Shown here: positions 8,746-16,121 of the stretch, piece after piece
Numbering within the stretch: the first letter of the stretch is position 1
Layout: each line of letters opens with the position of its first letter
Assembly: GCA_016716705.1 (NCBI GenBank)
Contig: JADJVF010000012.1
Span: forward strand, 62,001 to 126,000
DNA from: Holophagales bacterium
GTDB taxonomy: Bacteria > Acidobacteriota > Thermoanaerobaculia > UBA5066
Direction: 5' to 3'
DNA length: 64,000 bases
Made by a program: the position numbers and the translations under genes
Notes under the pieces: model-generated
The model's database searches: none
What the model saw: the letters and a program-made list of their open reading frames with translations, nothing else
Told to the model about the DNA's origin: nothing

Positions 8746-9787
8746 CTAAGTGCAACACCCGAATCCGAAGAGGGCGAGCGGTGATACTGACCGCCACCTC
8801 ATTCCGGCAAGAAGGGTTGCGACCACGCTGTATCACCAGCTCACCCGAAGAACGAGTATCTCATCGCGGGGGGCCGACGGTTGCTCGGAGCCAGCGTGAG
8901 CTGGCCGAGGAGCTAGGACGGGCGCCGAGCACGATCAGCCGCGAGATGCGGCGAAACGCGACGCCCCATGACGGGGCCTATCGGGGCGAGAAGGCCCAGA
9001 GCTACGCGGTGGCGAGACGACGACGATGCCGCCGTGGACCGCAATTCAGCGAGGACGTGCTGAACCAGGTCGAGAGCGCCCTGAGGGAGCGGTGGAGCCC
9101 AGAGCAGATCGTGGGCCAGTTCGGGCTGAAGGGGAGGAGCGTCCCGAGCCACGAGACGATCTATAGAAGGCTGCGACACGACAGGCGCACGGGAGGAACG
9201 CTCTACCGGTTCACGTGGATCATGTCGAAGACGGACGGAAGCGTTATCGCAGCCGGCCCACGCGGGGCGTGCTCCGGGCAAGCGACACATATCGGAGCGA
9301 GCGGCGGTCGTCGACCAGCGAGCCGTATTGGCGACTGGGAAGGGGACACAGTCATGGGCACCGGATCCAGGCACTGCCTTCTGACGCTGGTGGAACGCAA
9401 GAGCGGTTTCACCCTGATCCGCAAGCTCGAGGCGCGAACCATGGCTGAAGCCACGGCAGCGGCGTCCAGTGTCATCCAGCGCATGCGGCATAGGTTTCAG
9501 ACAATCACCTTTGACAACGGCACGGAGTTCCATGACTACGAGCGCCTGGAGCGGCGTTTCGGCGTGACCTGCTACTTCGCCACGCCCTACCACTCGTGGG
9601 AGCGGGGTTCGAACGAAAACCTCAACGGGCTGGTGCGGCAGTACCTGCCAAGGGGGCGCAGCCTAAAGAGCACCACACAGGAAGACTGCGACAAGATAGC
9701 CGCCGCCCTGAACAACCGCCCCGCAAACGCCACGGCTTTCTGACGCCGCTGGACATCTTTCTCAGTCCCAATGGGTGTTGCACTTAG
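8746..9787 (+). mobile_element. IS30-family insertion sequence
   Basis: A perfect 15-base terminal inverted repeat, CTAAGTGCAACACCC at 8746-8760 and its complement at 9773-9787, brackets one transposase reading frame on the plus strand. The length of 1042 bases fits IS30 elements. No clear target duplication is visible (IS30 duplications are only 2-3 bases). It has landed inside the integron cassette array between the half attC and the first cassette gene. Confidence 0.85.
8827..9787 (+). pseudogene. IS30-family transposase, several frameshifts
   Basis: Recognisable pieces in order: SQRELAEELGRAPSTISREMR (the helix-turn-helix), WSPEQIVGQFGLKG, SHETIYRRLRHDRRTGGTLY, then RIGDWEGDTVMG with the first catalytic Asp, TFDNGTEFHDYERLER with the second, and PYHSWERGSNENLNGLVRQY with the catalytic Glu. 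The DDE triad is present. The frame slips near the N-terminus (about 8850), twice around 9230-9310, and again near 9722, where the tail RPRKRHGFLTPLDIF is in another frame with its stop inside the right repeat. As assembled the enzyme is inactive. Confidence 0.82.
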
Positions 9788-9870
9788 AGGTTGAAGCTAG
9801 GCCCCGTCGGGGAGGGTGGGCCTGGGCCAGCGCCGAGTGGCCGACCGATGGCTTGGTAGAGAGAAGGCGC

Positions 9871-9912
9871 CGCCGATAGCGGACCATGTTGTGCCGAAGA
9901 GCGCTATCGGCG
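9871..9912. repeat. Inverted repeat after the first cassette gene
   Basis: CGCCGATAGCG at 9871-9881 is repeated as its complement at 9902-9912, a perfect 11-base stem with a 20-base loop. It lies about 30 bases past the stop codon of the minus-strand cassette gene ending at 9943. That stop sits in the minus-strand word GCCTAGC, one base off an attC R'' core. It could be the folded end of a longer, degenerate attC or a terminator without a T run. Confidence 0.35.
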
Positions 9913-9942
9913 AAGCGGACCGATGTGTCGCGATGCGGAATG

Positions 9943-10374
9943 CTAGGCGCCGAGGGTTAGCTCGAAGCGTGCCGCGGAGCCCACCTCCCCCTTCATGAAG
10001 CGCTTCTTCGGAACCAAGTGCCACTTCCGGTTTCCGCCACAGTAGCCCGCCTCCACGGTGGCGTTGTTGAAGAGGTTGAACTCCTCGCCGTCCGCTGCAC
10101 GCGCCTTCATGACGACCCAGTGGCGCGGCGGCAGCCGTTGTGGGCGAGTTGAGTTACGCTGGCGCCGCTGCCCGGGAACGTTACGTCGGCCCCCTGTTGT
10201 CATTGTGTCCGTCGTCATCGATGAACTTGCAGCCAACCTGAACGATGTTTACCTGCCAGTGAAGGGGCAGGTCATTGATGAACGTGCATGAGGCAAAGTA
10301 GCCGCGGGCAAATAGTTGCTGTAGTGTGGCGGGATCGGTTATTGGCTGGTCCTGATTGCTCTCGGTGGATGACA
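9943..10374 (-). CDS. Integron cassette protein of unknown function, frameshifted
   Basis: ATG 10374 follows GAGG by nine bases. The first frame reads MSSTESNQDQPITDPATLQQ and continues to WQVNIVQVGCKFIDDDGHND; near 10190 the frame shifts to RHWVVMKARAADGEEFNLFN and on to YCGGNRKWHLVPKKRFMKGE before ending at 9943. The intact product would be about 143 residues, soluble and without a signal peptide. I do not recognise the family. Its position, followed by an attC-like core and preceded by attC B, marks it as a gene cassette. Confidence 0.45.
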
Positions 10375-10566
10375 TAGTGGTAATCCTCAATTGCGGAAAT
10401 GCGCTCGAAAGGGCGCGGATGTACTTGAGCGCTCAATGCATCCGTGTTTAAGGGGGGACGAAGAAGGAATCCGCGTTTGAACCTGAATTCGGTCCCGCAG
10501 AGCGCGGCGGCGACATGGTGAGGGGAGTGCCGGCGGAGAGCGGATAGAGGAGGAAGGCTGTTTGGG

Positions 10567-10620
10567 GCCTAACCGACGCAGCAGCGGCGAGCGGAGCGAG
10601 TCCGCTGCATGGGCTTAGAC
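10567..10620 (-). repeat. attC site B
   Basis: 54 bases with plus-strand ends GCCTAAC (10567-10573) and CTTAGAC (10614-10620); inside, CAGCGGCGAG and its partner GTCCGCTG form the arms around a short GC loop. The arrangement and core words match the site at 11846-11902. On the minus strand the stop codon of the AAA+ ATPase gene (TAA) lies inside the R'' core GTCTAAG, a common feature of gene cassettes. One core base deviates from the RYYYAAC pattern. Confidence 0.72.
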
Positions 10621-11770
10621 CCGTGGCACGTACATGTCATAGATTGAGGAATAGCGCATTGGAAAGCGATCGAGTTTCACGTCCACCTTGGATGAAGCAA
10701 TGTTCGCCCAGTTGGAAATAACAGCAGATGCGCCGTCTGGTGCTACAAGGTGATATGCGAGACTGCTTTCCTTGAGTTGGGCCAGACTACCCAAGGGAAG
10801 ACCATTGAGAGAGAGCTTCCCGGCGGGCTCCTGCCGGTTCCGGGCGATGTCAGTAGCCCGTCCCTGAGAAGGCGCCGCGCAGGTCGATAAGGTGCGCGAT
10901 ACTGCGGACACCATAACGGAACTGCGTCGCATGCACGAACCGAAGCAACGCCCACGGGATTGACTCGAGGGCGCCAAAGCGTTCCTGAAGCAGCGCCACG
11001 GTGAGACAGACCTTGTCGAGGCGACGATCTCGAGCGCCCTCTACGAGATCGAGAGCGGGGATCTGCAGCTCACCGCCGTTAATCCGCGATAGGAGGTCCG
11101 GCCACTTGTCGCTCGCCGAGTGCGGCCCTTGAGTCATGGCCTTGCCCTCTGTCATCGCTTCGCTGATTCGCCGAGAACTTCCGGCGAGGATAATCACTAC
11201 TTTGCCGAGTTTCAGATCCTTATGCGCGACATGTAGTTCGCCGTCCCACAGAAGCGGAAGAAGGAGGGCGAGCTTTGTCTGATCGCTATCAAATTCATCG
11301 AGGAACAGCAACGGAAGACGATCAACGACTTTCTGGTTGCGAACGGCGTCAAGCGGAACGACGAGATCCTCAGCGTGCTGCAGGCTTGCCATGTTGAAGT
11401 CGACGGCAGTCGCTTGGTTGCGTCGGAGACGCGTCGCCAAACACTTGACAAAGTGCGTTTTGCCCGACCCTGGCTCTGCACGCATTATTATGTTCAGTGG
11501 CCGCTTTCGGGACCGGTCGTCAGCGTACGCCGTAATTCGGCGCATCACCTTGTCAATGTCCGATTGGTGTGGTTCGTCGAGAGTGACGTACTCACCGAGC
11601 AGCCGACTGCTGGCCCGGTAGGCTTCGCTTATGTCCACTTCCTTTCGCGGCGGTGTGTCGGACCCAAACCATGCCGAAAGGGCCTTCCGGGCCGTAGCGC
11701 TGTCGGCGGCGACCCACTGAAGAAAGGTCTTCGGCTTTTCGGTGCGACGACGCGTGCGTCGTGTGGCCAT
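10615..11770 (-). CDS. Stand-alone AAA+ ATPase carried as an integron cassette (one frameshift)
   Basis: ATG 11770 lies seven bases after AAGGAG (11778-11783). The basic N-terminus (MATRRTRRRTEKPKTFLQW) precedes an AAA+ core: Walker A RAEPGSGKTH near residue 115, Walker B PLLFLDEFD near residue 165, a sensor-1-like VVIILAGSS, then helical C-terminal domain residues (LLQERFGALESIPWALLRFV). Near 10860 the frame slips; the continuing frame holds KLSLNGLPLGSLAQLKESSL and a strand-rich end, SSIYDMYVPRV, whose stop lies in attC B. Corrected length is about 385 residues. There is no partner gene in the cassette. Role unknown; stand-alone AAA+ proteins of this kind are often defence-related, but nothing here proves that. 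Confidence 0.65.
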
Positions 11771-11777
11771 GTTGAGT

Positions 11778-11783
11778 CTCCTT
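11778..11783 (-). promoter_or_regulatory. Ribosome binding site of the AAA+ cassette gene
   Basis: AAGGAG on the minus strand seven bases before ATG 11770. It selects this start over the longer upstream frame, which would run back through attC C. Confidence 0.65.
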
Positions 11784-11845
11784 AGGGCGCGAGTGGATCG
11801 AAGAGGTTCGAATCTCGGTGGCTGCGGCATGAGGAACCCGCTGGG

Positions 11846-11902
11846 GTCTAACCGTGGCTTCAGCGGCGAGCGAAGCGAAGTCCGCTGCAAGCCGGGTTAG
11901 GC
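11846..11902 (-). repeat. attC site C (best preserved)
   Basis: 57 bases. Minus strand: GCCTAAC, then CCGGCTTGCAGCGGAC, a TTCGCTTCGCTCG loop, CCGCTGAAGCC and the terminal core GTTAGAC. Both 7-base cores fit the RYYYAAC/GTTRRRY rule and the arms pair over most of their length, as needed for the folded single-strand substrate of integron integrase. The GCAGCGGAC...CCGCTGA layout is typical of environmental chromosomal integrons. Confidence 0.85.
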
Positions 11903-11916
11903 GGGCCGCGGCTTGG

Positions 11917-12183
11917 CTACGGACTTCCGGGAGGCGGGGGCGGCCCGGCGAGCAGCTTGTAAGGAACGAGGGCCTGCACGACCTCAATCTGCGCGTGGGA
12001 GGCGGCGGAAATGCGAATGCCGCGGGCCATCTGCGTACTTCGGGGGCGGCTGTGAGGGCAGCCAGAGCGAGAGGGCAATGAGCCGGCCTCGGCACTTTGA
12101 GCTGCGCGTTCGCCGAGCACCAGCCCGACGAGGACGGCGCTATGCTGAGGCGCGAGGTAGAGGATGACGCGCTCCTTCTGCAT
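11917..12183 (-). CDS. Small integron cassette protein, function unknown
   Basis: An 88-residue frame between attC D and attC C; its stop is 15 bases from attC C, as expected of a cassette. The N-terminus has a hydrophobic stretch (VILYLAPQHSAVLVGLVLGE) that may be one membrane segment, the C-terminal part reads GIRISAASHAQIEVVQALVP and ends in a proline run. A competing frame (LALAALTAAPEVRRWPAAFA) covers the middle, so an indel is possible. Function unknown. Confidence 0.35.
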   Translation of the reverse strand: MQKERVILYLAPQHSAVLVGLVLGERAAQSAEAGSLPSRSGCPHSRPRSTQMARGIRISAASHAQIEVVQALVPYKLLAGPPPPPGSP

Positions 12184-12401
12184 GAGGCGAAGAGACCAGC
12201 CGGCCTTGGAGCCGGAGTGACACCAAAGTTCGGAGAGGGGCGCGCAGACCCACGGGCATGCTGGACTACGGCTGCCCAGTGGCCCGCAGACGAACCGAGA
12301 GTGTGGCGGAGCGCGTCCGATGACGGAGGTTGAGCGGGGTCCTCGAAGGCTCTAAGAGCTATGGGTGCGACCCGGAGGCGGCGGGCGTGGATGCGCCGTG
12401 C

Positions 12402-12455
12402 GCCTAACGTCTGGCATCAGCGGCGAGCGTGGCGAGTTCCACAGTAGTATTAGGT
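12402..12455 (-). repeat. attC site D (degenerate)
   Basis: The right half is good: on the minus strand CGCCGCTGATGCCAGACGTTAGGC with core GTTAGGC (12408-12402). The left half is eroded: its core would be ACCTAAT (12455-12449) and the arm pairs poorly. It follows the radical SAM gene by about 30 bases. Confidence 0.55.
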
Positions 12456-12488
12456 TCTGAACGCTGGCGAAGACGAGTGGCATGAAGA

Positions 12489-13442
12489 TCAGAGCGCGCT
12501 GCCTCTGTATCGTAAAGGAATAGCTCGACTTCCCGGAGGCATGCCACACGGGCTTTCAGAAAGCGCTTTCGACCGAACCCTCTGGGCGTTCTCGCTCTTC
12601 CATACTTGTGACACGCTGGTCTCGTGCAACTCGCCGAGGAGATTGTCTGTGTGGGCGGAATAGAAACAAGGGAAGGCCCTGCCGGTTGAGTCGACGAACA
12701 TCTTCGTAAAGGGACAGCAACAGCGCTGAACATGATTCAACAGGTCGCCACGCTCCTCGAGTGGCATTGTGCGGAAGGGCAGGACCACTGATAGTTCGTT
12801 CCGGGTTCCGTACTTCGCGTTCAGGCGTGAGCCGAAGTCTTCCACACGCTTCCAATACTCTTCGGAGTTCAGCAGTGACTCGTGAAGTGTCCGCGAAATG
12901 CGTGGGAGAACCGAAAAGTGCGTTACGCTCGGATAGAACTCGTCCATCAACCCCTCTGCGCAAGAAATACTCTCGTCCGTCAGACGGTTGGATAAGCAGA
13001 CGGTCTGCCCTAGAGCCGCACAGATGCGAATGGCCTTCACTGCCTCTGCCCCGAACCTGCGATTGACATCGTTGACATTGACGTCCGCTGAATCGAGACT
13101 AATCGAGAGAGTCGCCCTTGGCGCGATGCGACATAGCTCTGAGGCAAACCCATAGTCGGCCAAGAGAATGCCGTTGGTGTTCAGCATTACCTTTGGAATG
13201 CGGCGGGTTGCAGCGTCCACTATCTCGAGGATGCCAGGATGCAAAGTAGGTTCCCCGCCCGAAATCACCACCGTGAAGACGCGCAGGTCTCCCAGCTCGC
13301 TGACGATACGGAGTGCCGTGTCGGTGTCCATTTCCCGTTCAGAGAAGGGCATCGCCGAACAGTACAAGCAACGGCTTTGGCATCGCTCCGTGATTGCTAG
13401 TTCTACATAGAGCGGCGCCGAGAGGCACCAGGCCGCGTCCAT
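12489..13442 (-). CDS. Radical SAM enzyme with SPASM-like C-terminus
   Basis: 317 residues, intact. Cys21, Cys25 and Cys28 (ERCQSRCLYC) form the CxxxCxxC ligand set for the 4Fe-4S cluster that cleaves SAM; SGGEP near residue 62 binds SAM. The barrel continues (VMLNTNGILLADYG, LSISLDSADVNVNDVNRRFG). Near residue 240 comes RCCCPFTKMFVDSTGRAFPC, with further Cys near the end (SPCGMPPG), a short SPASM-type auxiliary cluster site as in peptide-modifying enzymes. It starts 16 bases after the PqqD-like gene and the pair forms one integron cassette. Together they suggest peptide modification (RiPP-like), as in PqqD/PqqE. The last residues may be shifted, because another frame continues to 12404. Confidence 0.85.
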   Translation of the reverse strand: MDAAWCLSAPLYVELAITERCQSRCLYCSAMPFSEREMDTDTALRIVSELGDLRVFTVVISGGEPTLHPGILEIVDAATRRIPKVMLNTNGILLADYGFASELCRIAPRATLSISLDSADVNVNDVNRRFGAEAVKAIRICAALGQTVCLSNRLTDESISCAEGLMDEFYPSVTHFSVLPRISRTLHESLLNSEEYWKRVEDFGSRLNAKYGTRNELSVVLPFRTMPLEERGDLLNHVQRCCCPFTKMFVDSTGRAFPCFYSAHTDNLLGELHETSVSQVWKSENAQRVRSKALSESPCGMPPGSRAIPLRYRGSAL

Positions 13443-13458
13443 ACCGTACGGTAGTCTT

Positions 13459-13814
13459 CTAGTCTTCTACGAGAAGTCGAAACGCCTGCAGAAGGGCAGC
13501 GAGTTTGTCTATCTCGGCGAGAGGTACGCCTGCCGTCGTGTCCCTGATTGACTGAAGCGATTCGCCGGCTGCAAGCCGTTCGAGCAAGGGAAACGCGTCG
13601 ACATCTACACGGAACACGCGCATCGATGGTCCATGGACAGCGATTCCGCCCGAGTCTCTTTCCGAAGAGTGAGGGAAGGGCAATCGGCATCGGCGTCCGC
13701 CGGGCTTGCCACCAGTAGCGGGCATGTGGGCCTCCAGCCCACGAGTGCCGTACCGTCGCCGAGAACGGTAGACTGGTCTTGGGAGACGTCGTTAAGCAAG
13801 AGGCTGATCTTCAT
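13459..13814 (-). CDS. PqqD-like RiPP recognition element protein (apparent frameshift) or precursor peptide plus PqqD-like protein
   Basis: ATG 13814 has an excellent AGGAGG site. The first frame gives MKISLLLNDVSQDQSTVLGD and runs to a 69-residue end at DHRCACSV. From about 13650 a second frame reads DSGGIAVHGPSMRVFRVDVD, then LLERLAAGESLQSIRD and IDKLAALLQAFRLLVED, the strand-then-three-helix order of PqqD/RRE domains, which grip leader peptides. Reading 1 (favoured): one protein of about 118 residues with a single indel near GAGACTCGGG, since PSLTLRKE in the first frame fits the strand before SGGIAV. Reading 2: a Cys-ending precursor peptide overlapping a short RRE that starts at MRVFRV. 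The downstream radical SAM gene fits either. Confidence 0.6.
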
Positions 13815-13818
13815 CGTT

Positions 13819-13824
13819 CCTCCT
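13819..13824 (-). promoter_or_regulatory. Strong ribosome binding site before the RRE/radical SAM pair
   Basis: AGGAGG on the minus strand, four bases before ATG 13814. It fixes the start of the cassette's first gene and shows that the first 50 or so codons of that frame are real coding sequence. Confidence 0.75.
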
Positions 13825-14395
13825 ATACATACGAGGGTGCTTCGTGATGGTAGAGGAACCGTTACAAAAGAGGGTGAGATGTGATCCGGCGAGTGTGACC
13901 GGGGCAGCAGAGTTCGAGGTCCTTAGGTCCCCGCCTGACCATCCTATTAGACGGCTCGCACGCCAGCCTGACACCGAAGCGCCATTTAAACATCTCTTCA
14001 CGTTCGCCACGATAGACCGCTCGAAGAGCAGGCTAATCCAGCAACCCCACAAGGAATCCCGCCCGGCCATACCGCAAGGCGCCATCTAAGGCGGCGTCGC
14101 CAGTGTCGGGATACACGGGGCTGTCTGGAACATGTCGCGTCCGGGCGGAATCAGCCTCGCCTACGGGTTTCCGACGTCCGTCGTTGTTCGGTGGGCGGCG
14201 CGGGCGTTTCGTGGAGACCCCGAGGATGCAGCGGAAGAGAAGGGGAAGGGCGCGGCCGAGGCGGCGGCGCTGGCTTTCGCCACGCGACCCGAAGTCGCGC
14301 GTGACTGCCAGTGTCCCTCGGAGGACGGGAGGGTGGCTCCGGGCACCTCCGCCTGCGTAGTTCCTTGCGGACAGGGCCGCGCGAGGAGGCCGGAT
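13825..14395. other. Leader of the radical SAM cassette and unassigned sequence
   Basis: About 570 bases without a convincing gene. The part next to the RRE gene is less GC-rich (TAACGGTTCC, TATGTATAGG on the minus strand) and should hold its promoter. No attI, attC or integron integrase gene was found here, so the array start is missing. Frames across 14100-14395 show no recognisable motif. Confidence 0.4.
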
Positions 14396-14820
14396 CTACA
14401 GCCGGGAACGGACCTTTGCCGACTCGTCCATGGGCAGGTACTCTGCGGTTGGCTTCTGATCCCTGAAGAACGGTGAGAGACGGAGGCCGGTCGATTGATC
14501 GGGTAGCTCGACCGTCCGCTCGACCCACCGGCCCCCTTCGAACCACGAGACGACGACGCGGAGGACCCTGCCGGTGGGACGGTCGAGGCGTGTCAAGGAG
14601 ACGATGTGGATGCCGTCGTCGCCGTCGGTCACGTCGAAGGTGGCACGGTACACATCCCCCGCGAGAGGAACAGTCTGGCGTGAGGAGGCAGAGGCAGTCG
14701 ACACATACACTCCGAATGGTGCGCAGAAACGCCCTGAGAGGGGGCGTGAGGCCCTACAGGTCCGGGACTTCGCTCCCTCGTGCGGCCGTGTCGGCGGTGC
14801 CGGAGCCGCTGCCCCGTCTT
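14396..14820 (-). CDS. C-terminal part of an unrecognised protein (truncated at poly-G join)
   Basis: The last 90 or so residues read cleanly: TVPLAGDVYRATFDVTDGDD, IHIVSLTRLDRPTGRVLRVV, SWFEGGRWVERTVELPDQST, ending YLPMDESAKVRSRL. They are beta-rich with regular DG turns. Upstream the frame runs straight into the poly-G/C artefact, so the N-terminus is missing or misjoined. Family not recognised. Confidence 0.3.
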
Positions 14821-15157
<337 letters not shown>

Positions 15158-15158
15158 C

Positions 15159-16121
15159 TCAGTCTCCTGGCGGCGTCAGGGTCTGGCGAACGACGGGAGC
15201 GCCGGGTGCCTTCGGCGTGGAGGCCTCGAGCGTGTACCCAACCCGGTAGATATCCAGCCGCCCCGCGCTGTTCTCGCTTCGATGCGACGAGAAGTAGAGG
15301 ACGCCCGGCTCGCCGGGATTCGTCGCCGGCCCCAGGTTCCAGCTCTTCTCGGCATTCACCTCGGGGCCGAGGCGCTGCGGAGCCCGGTAGCGGCCCTCCC
15401 GCCACGGCGCGACGTATAGGTCAGCGCCGTCCTGGTCCTTCGTCCGCCGCGTGAAGACGAGGGTGTGGCCGTCGGAGAGGAAGGCACCGTCGAAGTCCTC
15501 GTCGGGGCTGTTGACCTCGACGAGCGGCTTCGGCTCCTGCCACCCGTCCTTGCCGCGCGCAGAGACGAAGAGATCGTGGAGCCCCTTTCCGCCCCGGCCG
15601 TCGGTGGCGAAGAGAAGCGTCGCGCCGTCGGGGCTGACGACGGGGGCCCACTCGTCGCCGGCGGAGTTCACGAGCGGACCGAGGTTTTGCGCGGCGCCGT
15701 ACTGGCCCGTGGCGGGATCGAAGGGGGCGGCGTAGAGATCGTCCCCTCCCGAGCCGCCGGGGCGATTGCTGAAGAAGTACACGCTGCGGCCGTCGGGCGC
15801 GAAGAAGGGGTCGAAGTCGTTCTCTGGCGAGTTGAAGGCGACGGGCGCGGGCGCGCTCCACCCGTCCTTCTCCTTCCGGCTCTCCCAGAGATCCCAGCCG
15901 CCGGGGCCGCCGGGGCGGTTCGTGGAGCCCCAGAGGACGCGGGTGCCGTCGGGGCTGAAGGTGACCTTGATCTCGCTGAACTCCGTGGAGACCCTGCCCT
16001 TGCCGTAGAGCTCGGCCGGGCTCGTGAAGTGAAGGGCCTCGCCGGCGAGTGCGGTCGACGGGGCGAGCGCCGCGAGCGCGAAGGGCGCCAGGAGCGCGAG
16101 GACGGCACGGCTCGAAGTCAT
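15159..16121 (-). CDS. Exported PD40/TolB-like beta-propeller protein
   Basis: 320 residues with a signal peptide (RAVLALLAPFALAALAPSTA). Repeats of the WD40-like PD40 type recur about every 45-50 residues: VTFSPDGTRVLWGSTN, DPFFAPDGRSVYFFSN, APVVSPDGATLLFATD and DGAFLSDGHTLVFTRR, building a beta-propeller in the periplasm. Such proteins bind rather than catalyse, often next to hydrolases. The start overlaps the stop of the patatin gene (ATGA), so the two are translated together and may act together on envelope lipids; that link is inference. Confidence 0.85.
   Translation of the reverse strand: MTSSRAVLALLAPFALAALAPSTALAGEALHFTSPAELYGKGRVSTEFSEIKVTFSPDGTRVLWGSTNRPGGPGGWDLWESRKEKDGWSAPAPVAFNSPENDFDPFFAPDGRSVYFFSNRPGGSGGDDLYAAPFDPATGQYGAAQNLGPLVNSAGDEWAPVVSPDGATLLFATDGRGGKGLHDLFVSARGKDGWQEPKPLVEVNSPDEDFDGAFLSDGHTLVFTRRTKDQDGADLYVAPWREGRYRAPQRLGPEVNAEKSWNLGPATNPGEPGVLYFSSHRSENSAGRLDIYRVGYTLEASTPKAPGAPVVRQTLTPPGD

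Noticed and set aside
9790..9812. Possible further attC core (GCTAGGCCCCG) right of the IS30 element
   Set aside because: It resembles the half site at 8723-8729, but no partner core or arms were found, so it is not listed as a site.
11800..11825. tRNA T-arm-like word (GAGGTTCGAATCTC)
   Set aside because: No matching acceptor, D or anticodon stems can be placed on either strand, and the AAA+ gene start lies where the tRNA body would be.
13792..14085. 97-residue minus-strand frame upstream of the RRE gene as a precursor peptide
   Set aside because: It overlaps the strong ribosome site and start of the RRE gene in another frame, has no ribosome site of its own and no leader-core pattern.
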